From Halobacteriales archaeon QH_10_70_21 (lineage in GTDB: Archaea; Halobacteriota; Halobacteria; Halobacteriales; Haloarculaceae), in the NCBI GenBank assembly GCA_003021325.1, contig PXQM01000011.1:1-22824 (forward strand): 22,824 nucleotides of DNA. The letters run 5' to 3'. The notes beneath the pieces were generated by a model. The model saw only the letters and a program-made list of their open reading frames with translations. It searched no databases and was not told where the DNA came from. The translations under genes were made by a program, and so were the position numbers. Below are positions 1 through 6,934 of this stretch, one piece after another. Position 1 is the stretch's first letter, and every line of letters starts with the position of its first letter.

Positions 1-492
1 CCATGAGGCGGGCTCGGACAGGCGGTCCCGGAGCGCGAACCGTTCGGCGTTCGCCGTCCAGAAGCGCCGGTACTGTTCGAAGGCGGCCCACTCGGCGAAC
101 CAGCGCCGCTGGGACCAGCCGTCCTCGGTGACCTGCGCCCGTTCGACGATGGACTCGTTGCCGGCCAGTTCCCGTAGCCGCTCCGCCGGTCGACGTGCGG
201 CCCGGGCTGCTCGGTCATCGTCGCCGCCAGCAACACCTGGTACCGGCCCCGGTGGTCGGTCGCCTTGACGGTGGTGTGGCTGTCGACGAACGCCGACCGC
301 TCGAGAGCGCGCTCGACCGTCCCGGGCGGTGCGCCGTCCGCGCGAAGGTCGAACGGCGGAGGTCCGCCCCGGTTCGGCCGTCCCACGTCCACCGTCAGCG
401 TCGCCTCGGGCACCACCGCAGCCACATCCACCAGCGGCAGATGCTCGAAGACGAGTTCGTGCCCGGCGAGCAGACCTATACCCTGTCGTCAC
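1..492 (-). pseudogene. N-terminal part of haloarchaeal HTH (bacterio-opsin-activator-like) regulator, frameshifted and cut by window edge
   Basis: Two minus-strand reading frames together look like one protein. From about 480 to 216 one frame reads LLAGHELVFEHLPLVDVAAVVP...VDVGRPNRGGPPPF...RYQVLLAATMTEQ. From about 186 to the edge another frame reads AERLRELAGNESIVERAQVTEDGWSQRRWF, then EQYRRFWTANAERFALR. This resembles the N-terminal sensor half of haloarchaeal regulators that end in an HTH_10 DNA-binding domain, which here would lie left of the window. One indel between 218 and 186 (GC-rich run near 199-206) is needed to join the halves. A second may lie near 480-490, because the main frame meets a TGA at 491-489 while GTG at 492-490 opens a neighbouring frame. 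Family assignment is from remembered pattern only. Two indels in 500 bases mean either a decaying gene or poor base quality. Confidence 0.55.
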
Positions 493-662
493 TCCGGGAC
501 GTAATCTGCCTGTCGACATCCGACGCAGGAGCGCTCCTGTGGCGGCCTCGGCGCCGGACACGCGCGGGGTCCACCCTCCTCGGGCGCCGTCGGGCCGAAC
601 GTCGGTACCGGGCGGCGAGCCGAACCGTAACCGCTTACCCGTCGAGCGCCCGAGCCGGGAGT

Positions 663-899
663 ATGCCGGAGCGCGTCGAGACGACCGACCCGGACGGCGT
701 CGACCACGGGTGGGTGATGCAGACGACGTTCGTCCTCACTATCGTCGTCGGGGCGCCGGTCGTCGCGGCGCTGTCGGCGTTCACGACGCTGCCGACCTGG
801 GGCCAGCGCGCCGAGTTTGCGGTCCGCGTCGGCGCCGTCGTGTGGCTCTGCATCGGAATCCCCGTCTACGCGTACGCCCGGAGCCACTCCGAGACGTAG
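663..899 (+). CDS. DUF5822 family small membrane protein
   Basis: 78 residues with two predicted membrane helices, about residues 20-42 (TTFVLTIVVGAPVVAALSAF) and 53-72 (VRVGAVVWLCIGIPVYAYA). The N-terminus MPERVETTDPDGVDHGWVMQ matches the haloarchaeal DUF5822 pattern as I remember it; function unknown. The start is the ATG at 663; a TATA-like CTTACC at 634-639 sits 23 nt upstream, so a leaderless transcript is likely. Longer upstream extensions of this frame look like non-coding shadow. The last 34 bases overlap the 3' end of the HAD gene on the other strand, so the two converge. Confidence 0.8.
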   Translation: MPERVETTDPDGVDHGWVMQTTFVLTIVVGAPVVAALSAFTTLPTWGQRAEFAVRVGAVVWLCIGIPVYAYARSHSET

Positions 900-1405
900 A
901 CGTACTCCGTCCCGGCGCGCTCTGCGGTCCGCTCGTCGCGCTCGCTGTCGCCGACGAACAGCGTCGTCGCCGGATTCCCGTCGAGGCGCCGGACGGTCTC
1001 GAGCAGCGGGTCCGGGTCGGGCTTCTCCGTGGCGACCGTATCGCGCCCGACGACGGCGTCGATACCCTCGATGGCGTGCTCCTCAAGCGCGATGTGGCAA
1101 GCGTCCTCGCAGTTGAGCGAGCAGACGCCGACCGGCCCCGCCGGGACGGTCCCGGCCGCTGGCAGCCGCTCGGAGTTGCGGGCGCCCTCGCGCTCGAAGC
1201 CGGCGATGACGGCCTCGATGGCCTCGCGGTGGCCGGTCCGGTCGGCCGCCTCCAGGGCCGCCCAGAGGTCGTCGGGCGGCGAGACGCCCCGCTCCTCGAG
1301 CGCCGCCGCGGCGGCCTCGGCTACGTCGTCCCAGTCGACGACCAGCCGGACGAGCGTCCCGTCGAGGTCGAACACCAGCGTCTCGTACTCGAAGGTGGCG
1401 CTCAT
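866..1405 (-). CDS. HAD-superfamily phosphatase (phosphoglycolate-phosphatase-like)
   Basis: 179 residues carrying the HAD motifs in order: motif I FDLDGT with nucleophile Asp13 and acid/base Asp15; motif II Ser96 in VGVCSLN; motif III Lys128 in ATEKPDPDP; motif IV GDSERD at 152-157. The helical segment between motifs I and II is a small type-I cap, as in phosphoglycolate phosphatases and pyrophosphatases; the substrate cannot be named. It starts 30 bp after the acyl-CoA dehydrogenase stop on the same strand, so co-transcription is likely. The start is ATG at 1405. Confidence 0.87.
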   Translation of the reverse strand: MSATFEYETLVFDLDGTLVRLVVDWDDVAEAAAAALEERGVSPPDDLWAALEAADRTGHREAIEAVIAGFEREGARNSERLPAAGTVPAGPVGVCSLNCEDACHIALEEHAIEGIDAVVGRDTVATEKPDPDPLLETVRRLDGNPATTLFVGDSERDERTAERAGTEYVYVSEWLRAYA

Positions 1406-1435
1406 CGTTCGGTCGGCCCTCCCGGCTCCGACCGC

Positions 1436-2563
1436 TCACTCGAGCAGTTCACGCGCGATGACCTTCTTCTGTATCTGGGTCGTCCCCTCGTAGATGGTCG
1501 TTATCTTGGCGTCGCGGTAGAGCCGCTCGACGGGGAAGTCGGTGGTGTAGCCGTAGCCGCCGTGGACCTGTATCGCCTCGTTGGTCACGTCCATGGCGGC
1601 CTCGCTGGCAAAGTACTTCGCTGTGCTCGCGGCCATCGACGGCGGCGCGCCCTCGTCGAGCTGGCGGGCGGCCTCGTAGGTGAGACACCGGCCCGCCTGG
1701 GTCTTGGTGTGCATCTCCGCGAGCTTCTGCCGGACGGCCTGGATGTCGGCGATGGCGCCGCCGAACTGCTCGCGCTCGGAGGCGTACTCAACGGCCAGGT
1801 CCAGCGCCGACTGGGCGAGCCCGACCGACTGGGCCGCGATGCCGACCCGGCCGCCGGTCAGAATCGACAGCGCGGCCGATAGGCCCCGCCCCTCGGGCGT
1901 CAGCCGGTTCGACGCCGGGATACGGACGTCCTCGAAGACCAGCGACGTCGTATCGCTGGCACGGAGACCGAGCTTCTCCTCCTTCTTGCCGACCTCGAGG
2001 CCGTCGGCGTCCTTCGGGACGACGAACTGCGTGACGGTCCCGGGGTCGTCCGGGTCGGTCTTCGCGAAGAGGATGACGACACCGCTTCGGACGCCGTTGG
2101 TAATCCACTGCTTCGTGCCGTTGATGACGTACTCGTTGCCCTCCTTGCGGGCCTCGGTGGACATCTCGGCGGGGTTGGAGCCGGCGTGCGGCTCCGAGAG
2201 CGCAAACGCGCCGACCGGCCGGCCGTCGACCATCTCCGGCAGCCAGCGCTCCTTCTGGTCGCCGTCGCCGAACTCGGCGATGCACGAGGTCGCCAGACAG
2301 TGGACGGACAGCGCCGTCGCGACGGCCAGCTGGCCGTAGGCGACCTCCTCGTTGCACACCGCGTAGGTCATCCCGTCGACGTCGAGGCCGCCGTACTCCT
2401 CGGGGACGGTCATCGCCGTCAGCCCGACGTCGGCCAGCCCGTCCCACACCTCCTCGGGGAACGTCTCGGTCTCGTCGGCCTCGCGGGCCGTCGGGCGTAT
2501 CTCCTCCACTGCGAACTCCCGGACGGTCTCCCGGATGGCCTCCTGCTCCGGCGTCAGGTCCAT
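1436..2563 (-). CDS. acyl-CoA dehydrogenase
   Basis: 375 residues, the normal length for a soluble FAD-dependent acyl-CoA dehydrogenase, which catalyses the first, alpha-beta desaturating step of fatty-acid or branched-chain acyl-CoA oxidation and passes electrons to ETF. The N-terminal helical domain begins MDLTPEQEAIRETVREF. The middle beta domain has FALSEPHAGSNPAEMST and QWITNG, flavin and substrate contacts in the family. The C-terminal helical domain has AIQVHGGYGYTTDFPVERLYRD and the catalytic base Glu359 in IYEGTTQIQ. The chain length preferred cannot be read from sequence. A TATA-like TTTTTG (2587-2592) lies 23 nt upstream of the ATG, consistent with a leaderless message. First gene of a two-gene unit with the HAD phosphatase. 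Confidence 0.96.
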   Translation of the reverse strand: MDLTPEQEAIRETVREFAVEEIRPTAREADETETFPEEVWDGLADVGLTAMTVPEEYGGLDVDGMTYAVCNEEVAYGQLAVATALSVHCLATSCIAEFGDGDQKERWLPEMVDGRPVGAFALSEPHAGSNPAEMSTEARKEGNEYVINGTKQWITNGVRSGVVILFAKTDPDDPGTVTQFVVPKDADGLEVGKKEEKLGLRASDTTSLVFEDVRIPASNRLTPEGRGLSAALSILTGGRVGIAAQSVGLAQSALDLAVEYASEREQFGGAIADIQAVRQKLAEMHTKTQAGRCLTYEAARQLDEGAPPSMAASTAKYFASEAAMDVTNEAIQVHGGYGYTTDFPVERLYRDAKITTIYEGTTQIQKKVIARELLE

Positions 2564-2713
2564 GTCCGGGAAAGGGCCCCGACCGGCAAAAATCGTCCGT
2601 TCCTCGTACTGCCGGACTCGACCGGTCGAACCGCAGTCCGGTCCTGCGTCACTCCCTGCCGGTCCCTCGAGCCCGTTCCGATTCGGACGGGCGCGAAGCT
2701 ACCTCCGGCAGTG

Positions 2714-3943
2714 TCAGCCGCCGTCAGCGCCGCCGCGGAGGTACGAGACGACGGCCGCCCCGTCGGCGTCGAGGCCGCCGGCCTGAGCGACGGTCGGCGA
2801 TCCCCCGCCACCGCCGCCGAACTCGCCGGTCAGCTCGTCGACCACGTCGCCGGCCTCGGGGTCACCGGCCGTCCCGACCGCGAGCTTGCCGGCCGGCGAG
2901 ACCAGCACGAGCACGTCTACGTCGTTCGACCGCTCTCTGACCTGCTCCGCGAGGACGTTCGCGTCGGCGTCGACCACCCCCGCCGCCCACCGGCGGCCGT
3001 CGCGCTCGAAGCTGTCGGCGGCAATGTCATCGATTTCGGCCTCGAGCAGGCGGTCCCTGAGAGCGTCGCGTTCGGCCGCCAGGTCGTCGACGCGGTCCCG
3101 GAGGGCTTCGACCTCCGCCGGCAGCGACCGGACGTTCGTCCCGAGCGCGCCGGCGGCCCGCAACGCCGCCCGCTTCTCATCGACGCGGTGGTCGATGCCG
3201 GTCGGGCCGACCGCGAACTCGACCCGGGTCAGCCCCTCGCCGGGGTTCGACCGCTCGAGGACGCTCACCGGGCCGATTTCGCGGGTGTTGCGGACGTGGG
3301 TCCCCCCGCAGGCCGCGACGTCCCAGCCGTCGATCTCGACGACGCGGACCGTCTCACCGGTGATACCCTCCTCGGTCTTCGTGTTGAATGCGACCTCCTC
3401 GCGGTCGAGCGCCTCCGCCCTCGGGAGCCGCTCCCAGGTGACCTCGCGGCTCTCCCAGACGCAGCGGTTGACCAGCCGCTCGAGTTCGACCAGCGTCCCG
3501 TCGTCGATGCTCGTCGAGGTGGTGAAGTCCACGCGGACCTTCTCCTCGGTGCTCCCGGCTGCGTCGTTCGCTCGCTGCCCCCGCGGGGCAGCGCTGATGC
3601 CGAAGCCGCCGTAGCCGATGTCGTCGAAGAGCCGCCGGCCGGCGCCGTAGAGGGCGTGACTCGCCGTGTGGGCCCGCCGGCAGTAGCGGCGGAACTCCGG
3701 GTCGACGGCGCCCTCGACGGTACGGCCCGCCTCGAGGCTCCCGTCGATGACGTGGACGACCTCGCCGTTTCGCTTCTGGACGTCGAGGACCTCGATGCCG
3801 TCGACGGTGCCGCGGTCGGCCGGCTGGCCGCCGCCCTCGGGGTAGAAGTACGTCTCAGAGAGGGCGACCTCGGAGCCGCCGGACTCGACCGTGGCCTCGA
3901 ACGCGAGCGTCTCGGGGTCGTCGGGTGCTGACGACTGTGCCAT
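2714..3943 (-). CDS. alanyl-tRNA editing hydrolase (AlaX-type, with DHHA1 domain)
   Basis: 409 residues from the ATG at 3943; a TTG at 3970 would add nine residues, but TTTTTG at 3968-3973 is 24 nt upstream of the ATG and overlaps that TTG, so the ATG fits a leaderless message. The product is a free-standing homologue of the AlaRS editing region that deacylates mischarged tRNA-Ala. Seen: SETYFYPEGGGQPADRG at 29-45, zinc ligands His92 and His96 in HTASH, and Cys212/His216 in CGGTH. A coiled-coil stretch (about 255-300) follows, then a C-terminal DHHA1 region with a glycine-rich GGGGGG near GSPTVAQAGG. This is the long AlaX type. Residues about 118-133 (AAPRGQRANDAAGSTE) look like an extra, compositionally odd insert compared with family members I recall. 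Confidence 0.93.
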   Translation of the reverse strand: MAQSSAPDDPETLAFEATVESGGSEVALSETYFYPEGGGQPADRGTVDGIEVLDVQKRNGEVVHVIDGSLEAGRTVEGAVDPEFRRYCRRAHTASHALYGAGRRLFDDIGYGGFGISAAPRGQRANDAAGSTEEKVRVDFTTSTSIDDGTLVELERLVNRCVWESREVTWERLPRAEALDREEVAFNTKTEEGITGETVRVVEIDGWDVAACGGTHVRNTREIGPVSVLERSNPGEGLTRVEFAVGPTGIDHRVDEKRAALRAAGALGTNVRSLPAEVEALRDRVDDLAAERDALRDRLLEAEIDDIAADSFERDGRRWAAGVVDADANVLAEQVRERSNDVDVLVLVSPAGKLAVGTAGDPEAGDVVDELTGEFGGGGGGSPTVAQAGGLDADGAAVVSYLRGGADGG

Positions 3944-3991
3944 GGCTACCCGCAGGTCCGTCCACGACAAAAACGGGTCGGAAACGGGCCG

Positions 3992-4492
3992 CTACTCCTC
4001 GGCGAGCTCGACGCCGAGGCGGTCCTCGAGCGCCTCGATGACGGAGCCGCCGACGTTCGCCCGTGCGGCCCGGCCCTGCTCGACCGCGACGACGTCGTCC
4101 TCGTCGACGTCGAGCTCCGCGGCGAGTTCGTCGGCCTGCAGGCCGACGTCCTGGCGGGCGTCCTCGACGAGTTCGCCGTAGCCGGAGACGAGGTACGGCA
4201 GTGGGTCGTCCTCGTAGTCCGTGCCCTCCTCGAAGTCGGTGTCGACCGTCCGGGCGTCGTCGATGCGGGCCGTGTTCTGTGCGGCCTTCTTCCGCCGGCT
4301 CCGCTCCTCGTCGGCGTCGTCGCCACCGCCGGAGCCGCCGCCCGAGTCGTCGCCGTGCCTCGCACACTCCCCGCAGACCTCCAGTTCCGCACCGGCTACC
4401 CTCGCGGTCTCGAGGGAGCGGTCCTCGGCGCCGCAGAGCTCGCAGGCGCCGCTGGAGTCGCCCCCGACACCGCCGGTCGAGTATTTAGCCAT
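3992..4492 (-). CDS. multiprotein bridging factor MBF1-like protein (zinc ribbon plus XRE-type HTH)
   Basis: 166 residues. The N-terminal zinc ribbon has paired cysteines CELC and CGEC. It is followed by a low-complexity Gly/Asp/Ser linker and a basic ERSRRKKA patch, then a C-terminal Cro/XRE-type helix-turn-helix beginning YGELVEDARQDVGLQADELA. That order is the archaeal MBF1 (aMBF1) architecture; archaeal MBF1 is thought to act in transcription or translation, and its role is not settled. I chose ATG 4492 because the family starts MAKYSTGG; an in-frame ATG at 4504 would add MYPC. No clear TATA box precedes either start. The gene lies downstream of, and in the same direction as, alaX's neighbour upstream element, with a 48 bp gap to alaX. 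Confidence 0.9.
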   Translation of the reverse strand: MAKYSTGGVGGDSSGACELCGAEDRSLETARVAGAELEVCGECARHGDDSGGGSGGGDDADEERSRRKKAAQNTARIDDARTVDTDFEEGTDYEDDPLPYLVSGYGELVEDARQDVGLQADELAAELDVDEDDVVAVEQGRAARANVGGSVIEALEDRLGVELAEE

Positions 4493-4636
4493 ACAGGGGT
4501 ACATTGCTGGTACCTACTTCAACCCCGCGTTCCCGGACGGGACGACGCTCCAGCGACGCACCGCTGCGTCGTGACGATGCCACCGACGGTGGTGGACGGG
4601 ACGCGCATGAGTCACCCCGTCGGACGGCCCGCTCTC

Positions 4637-4746
4637 ATACTGCCGGCTGTAATCACGTGAAGATTCCTTCGAGACATTCGACGGCAACGGTCCTGTACCA
4701 CTCGGCTCAAAACGCCCCCGTTTGAGATAGTTACAGCCAGCAGTAT
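4637..4746. repeat. MITE-like element with 16-bp terminal inverted repeats
   Basis: Arm ATACTGCCGGCTGTAA at 4637-4652 is the reverse complement of TTACAGCCAGCAGTAT at 4731-4746 with one mismatch (15 of 16). The 78 bp between them have no open frame. The 110-bp size and long terminal repeats resemble a miniature inverted-repeat transposable element. I see no flanking target duplication. The right end starts at the last base of the zinc-ribbon gene's stop codon, so an insertion may have supplied or abutted that stop. The remainder of the 4493-4745 gap holds nothing else I can support. Confidence 0.5.
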
Positions 4747-4964
4747 CAGCCGCCGTCGGTGGGCCACCAGGTGCAGTGGCCGAGCTGGTGGCCGCAGGTC
4801 CGGCAGATGACGGCCGAGACGTCCTCGTCGTGGTACGTGTCGGCGCTGCTCCGCCTGAACGTCGGTGCCGTCTTCTCGTTGCACTCCGGACAGTACCGTC
4901 GATACGACCCCTCGTCCCGTTCCTCGACGTGTGCGTTATCCATCGTAATCTCCAGCCGCCTCAT
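4746..4964 (-). CDS. small zinc-ribbon protein, haloarchaeal
   Basis: 72 residues with two CxxC knuckles: CPEC in YRRYCPECNEKT and CRTC in AVICRTCGHQLGHC, spaced as in a zinc ribbon, so metal binding is likely. I do not recognise a named function. Two starts compete. ATG 4964 has TTTTTG at 4989-4994 exactly 24 nt upstream, the leaderless spacing seen across this window. ATG 4943 is preceded by GGAG six bases upstream. I prefer 4964. The stop codon abuts the MITE-like element. Confidence 0.72.
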   Translation of the reverse strand: MRRLEITMDNAHVEERDEGSYRRYCPECNEKTAPTFRRSSADTYHDEDVSAVICRTCGHQLGHCTWWPTDGG

Positions 4965-4988
4965 CACGGACCTGTTCGGGTGGAGGAA

Positions 4989-4994
4989 CAAAAA
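4989..4994 (-). promoter_or_regulatory. TATA-like box of the zinc-ribbon gene
   Basis: TTTTTG on the minus strand, 24 nt before ATG 4964. It decides the longer of two possible starts for the gene at 4746-4964. Confidence 0.5.
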
Positions 4995-5078
4995 TCACCC
5001 TGCGCCGTTCGAGCCGACCGACCGGTCCTCGAGGCCGGAACCGCCAGGCGATGGCACACGACCGGTGAACGGAAAGCG

Positions 5079-5084
5079 TTAAAA
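5079..5084 (+). promoter_or_regulatory. TATA box of tRNA-Leu
   Basis: TTAAAA within GCGTTAAAACCG, 40-45 nt before the mature tRNA 5' end. An archaeal TATA box here would place the start near 5108-5112, leaving a short leader to be removed by RNase P. Confidence 0.6.
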
Positions 5085-5124
5085 CCGAACGCCTCCGAAT
5101 CGGTGATGCGCAACGAGACGGCGT

Positions 5125-5209
5125 GCGTGGGTAGCCAAGCTAGGCCAACGGCGCAGCGTTGAGGGCGCTGTCCTGTAGAGGTCCGCCGGTTCAAATCCGG
5201 TCCCACGCA
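5125..5209 (+). tRNA. tRNA-Leu (anticodon GAG)
   Basis: An 85-nt class II tRNA. Acceptor stem GCGTGGG (5125-5131) pairs perfectly with CCCACGC (5202-5208), discriminator A5209, and no encoded CCA. D stem GCC/GGC is at 5134-5136 and 5150-5152. Anticodon stem CAGCG/CGCTG encloses loop TTGAGGG, with anticodon GAG at 5161-5163 reading CUC/CUU. A long variable arm with CCT/AGG stem (5172-5181) confirms the leucine class. T arm is GCCGG-TTCAAAT-CCGGT. No intron. A GC-rich hairpin follows at 5217-5232. Confidence 0.96.
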
Positions 5210-5216
5210 CTGTCGA

Positions 5217-5232
5217 CCCGCCCCCCGGCGGG
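5217..5232 (+). terminator. GC hairpin just downstream of tRNA-Leu
   Basis: CCCGCC and GGCGGG form a perfect 6-bp stem around four C, eight bases after the tRNA. No T-run follows, so a role in 3'-end formation or termination is only a guess. The remaining 5233-5420 stretch shows nothing I can support. Confidence 0.3.
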
Positions 5233-5421
5233 ACCGGTGTGGCCCCGGCTCGACCCCAGGCAGGCTCCGTCTGCCGCCGGGTCGGTGCCGGCAGCGCATC
5301 GGAGGCGACCGACCGTCGCCGCACGCCAGTGCGGGTGCTCGCAGACAGCACCCACGCATACTCCTCCGAACGCTACCGGGCGAGCGGCGGTGCCGTCGCT
5401 GACCGTCGGCGGTCCGTGTCG

Positions 5422-5427
5422 AAAAAA
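5422..5427 (-). terminator. poly-U terminator of rubredoxin-like mini-gene
   Basis: A run of six T on the minus strand lies three bases after the TAA stop of the gene ending at 5431. Archaeal RNA polymerase commonly terminates at such runs. Confidence 0.5.
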
Positions 5428-5430
5428 GCG

Positions 5431-5565
5431 TTACAGCGTCCGACCGACGCCGATGTTCTTCAGGTACCCCCCGCACGAGCAGAGACGGCCGTCCGGGTCC
5501 CGTTCTCGCTCGCCGCAGTCGATGCACTCGTAGAGGGTTTCGCCCTCCGGTTCCGTCCCGCGCAT
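5431..5565 (-). CDS. rubrerythrin/rubredoxin-like zinc-ribbon mini-protein
   Basis: 44 residues starting MRGTEPEG and carrying two cysteine knuckles, YECIDCG and LCSCGG, typical of the haloarchaeal 'rubrerythrin-like domain' proteins of 40-55 residues. They probably bind one metal ion; role unknown. ATG 5565 was chosen because a TATA-like TTAACA around 5592-5597 lies about 27 nt upstream, and homologues begin a few residues before YEC. An upstream ATG at 5607 would add 14 unlikely residues. The promoter contains a tandem AGTGTTA repeat on the plus strand near 5590-5604. Confidence 0.75.
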   Translation of the reverse strand: MRGTEPEGETLYECIDCGERERDPDGRLCSCGGYLKNIGVGRTL

Positions 5566-5668
5566 GCTACCCGCCTGTTTACTCTCTTGAGTGTTAAGTG
5601 TTAGCATACACCGGTAGAAATAGACGTCTCGGCGGTTCTGGCTCGGAATCATCAACACCTATTCAGCG

Positions 5669-5686
5669 CCGGTCCGTAGGGACCGG
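5669..5686. promoter_or_regulatory. perfect palindrome abutting the DUF420 start codon
   Basis: CCGGTCC-GTAG-GGACCGG is a 7-bp perfect inverted repeat ending one base before the ATG at 5688. A weak TATA-like CTATTC lies just upstream, so the palindrome falls between promoter and start. It could be a repressor operator or, if transcribed, a start-occluding hairpin. Confidence 0.45.
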
Positions 5687-5687
5687 T

Positions 5688-6251
5688 ATGATAACCCGGA
5701 CGTGGGCCAGAGAGCACGTACCGGCGCTGACCGCGCTGCTTTCGGTCGTGTCGTTGGCACTGGTGTTCGGCGCCGCCCTCCAGCTACTCCCTGTCGGCGC
5801 TCTCCCCAGCCCCGAGGGCCTCCTGGAGGCGATACCGCACGTCAACGCCGTCGTCAGCCTCGCCGCCATCGGAACCATACTCGCGGGCGTTCGCGCCATC
5901 AGGCGGGGCGAGGTCCGCAAACACCGCGCGCTCATGGTGACGAGCTTCGGGCTGTTCGCGCTCTTTCTCGTGCTGTACCTCTACCGGGTCGCGGTTCTCG
6001 GCCCGACGGAGTTCACTGGTCCGGCGGTCGTCCGGGCGTACGTCTATCTGCCCGTCCTGTTCGTCCACGTCGCCCTGGCGATACTCTGCGTCCCGTTCGT
6101 CTTCTACGCGCTCCTGATCGCCGGGACCCGGCCGACCGCCGAGGTGTACGAGACCCGCCACCGGACGGCCGGCCGCGTCGCCGCCAGCCTGTGGCTGATA
6201 TCGTTCACGATGGGGTTGGCAATCTACACGATGCTCTACCACGTCTTCTGA
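5688..6251 (+). CDS. DUF420 family integral membrane protein
   Basis: 187 residues with five or six hydrophobic segments: about 10-32, 48-65, 78-100, 112-140 and 160-183. Conserved-looking histidines sit in PHVNAVVSL, VRKHRALM, FVHVALA and YETRHRTAGR. This pattern is typical of DUF420 (YozB-like) proteins, often found near haem-copper oxidase assembly genes in other genomes, where roles in cytochrome oxidase maturation have been suggested. No oxidase genes are visible here. The start is ATG 5688, directly after a perfect palindrome. It converges on the methyltransferase gene with a 77-bp gap. Confidence 0.88.
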   Translation: MITRTWAREHVPALTALLSVVSLALVFGAALQLLPVGALPSPEGLLEAIPHVNAVVSLAAIGTILAGVRAIRRGEVRKHRALMVTSFGLFALFLVLYLYRVAVLGPTEFTGPAVVRAYVYLPVLFVHVALAILCVPFVFYALLIAGTRPTAEVYETRHRTAGRVAASLWLISFTMGLAIYTMLYHVF

Positions 6252-6255
6252 CACC

Positions 6256-6320
6256 GACCGTCGTGTAGCGGTATCGCCGGGAGCGCGGGACCCGGAGCGA
6301 CGAGTCCGGTCACGACGGTC
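6256..6320. repeat. 10-bp inverted repeat between convergent genes
   Basis: GACCGTCGTG (6256-6265) and CACGACGGTC (6311-6320) are perfect reverse complements 45 bases apart, inside the 77-bp gap between the two convergent stops. Possible bidirectional transcription-end structure; no T-run is present. Confidence 0.35.
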
Positions 6321-6328
6321 CGGACGAG

Positions 6329-6934
6329 CTACGGGGGGCCTTCGGCCACCAGCACGCCGACCTGGTCGTGGACCATCTCGACGGCGGTCAGCGAGAAGCC
6401 CGCCGCGGTCAGCGCGTCGGCCAGCACGCCGACCGTCGCCGGGTCGTCCACCTCGGGGCTGTAGAACGGCTCCTCGGGGTCGGGCTCGCCGAAGAACATC
6501 ACGTCGCCGAGCACGAACCGCCGTGGACCGAGCCCCGCGATGACGTCGACCGCGTCGCGCTTCTCGGCGTCCGAGAGGTGGTGCATCGCGAAGTTCGAGA
6601 CCACGACGTCCGGGTCGCAATCGACGTCCGGCTCCCGGAAGGTCCCCTCACCGAAGGCGACGTTCTCCACGCCGCGCTCTCGGGCCTTCCGGCGGGCCTC
6701 GTCCATCATCCCCCCGCTGATGTCGCGGCCGACCACCCGGTCGGCGTCCCCGGCCAGCCGGAGGCCGACCGCGCCGGTCCCACAGCCCAGGTCCAGTACC
6801 GTGTCGTCGGGCCGGGGGTCGGCGTGCTCGACGACGAGCGAGACGCAGGCGCGGTACTCCTCGCTCTTGGAGTCGTCGTAGTCGGCGGCCTTCTCGTCGA
6901 ACCGGGCGGCGTGCTCCTCATGCGTCCTCTTCAT
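6329..6934 (-). CDS. class I SAM-dependent methyltransferase
   Basis: 201 residues with a Rossmann-type methyltransferase fold: motif I VLDLGCGTGAVGLRLA at about 46-61, acidic residue after strand 2 (VVGRDISGGMMDEARRKA), motif IV-like PDVVVSNFAMHHL, and a C-terminal strand pair. The N-terminus FDEKAADYDDSKSEEYRACV is the UbiE/Coq5-like entrance helix. The substrate cannot be read from sequence. The ATG overlaps the end of the RNase P subunit gene by 17 bp, so the two are translationally coupled; this pairing with rnp3 suggests an RNA- or translation-related target, but that is inference. Confidence 0.9.
   Translation of the reverse strand: MKRTHEEHAARFDEKAADYDDSKSEEYRACVSLVVEHADPRPDDTVLDLGCGTGAVGLRLAGDADRVVGRDISGGMMDEARRKARERGVENVAFGEGTFREPDVDCDPDVVVSNFAMHHLSDAEKRDAVDVIAGLGPRRFVLGDVMFFGEPDPEEPFYSPEVDDPATVGVLADALTAAGFSLTAVEMVHDQVGVLVAEGPP

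Noticed and set aside
329..1882. A long plus-strand open frame of over 500 codons
   Set aside because: It is antisense to the HAD and acyl-CoA dehydrogenase genes; Arg/Gly/Pro/Val-rich translation is typical of high-GC shadow frames.
4637..4746. Rho-independent terminator between the zinc-ribbon gene and MBF1
   Set aside because: The two arms are 78 bp apart, too far for a terminator hairpin; a MITE-like element explains the pattern better.
5217..5232. Intrinsic bacterial-type terminator after the tRNA
   Set aside because: The stem lacks a following T-run; kept only as a low-confidence hairpin.
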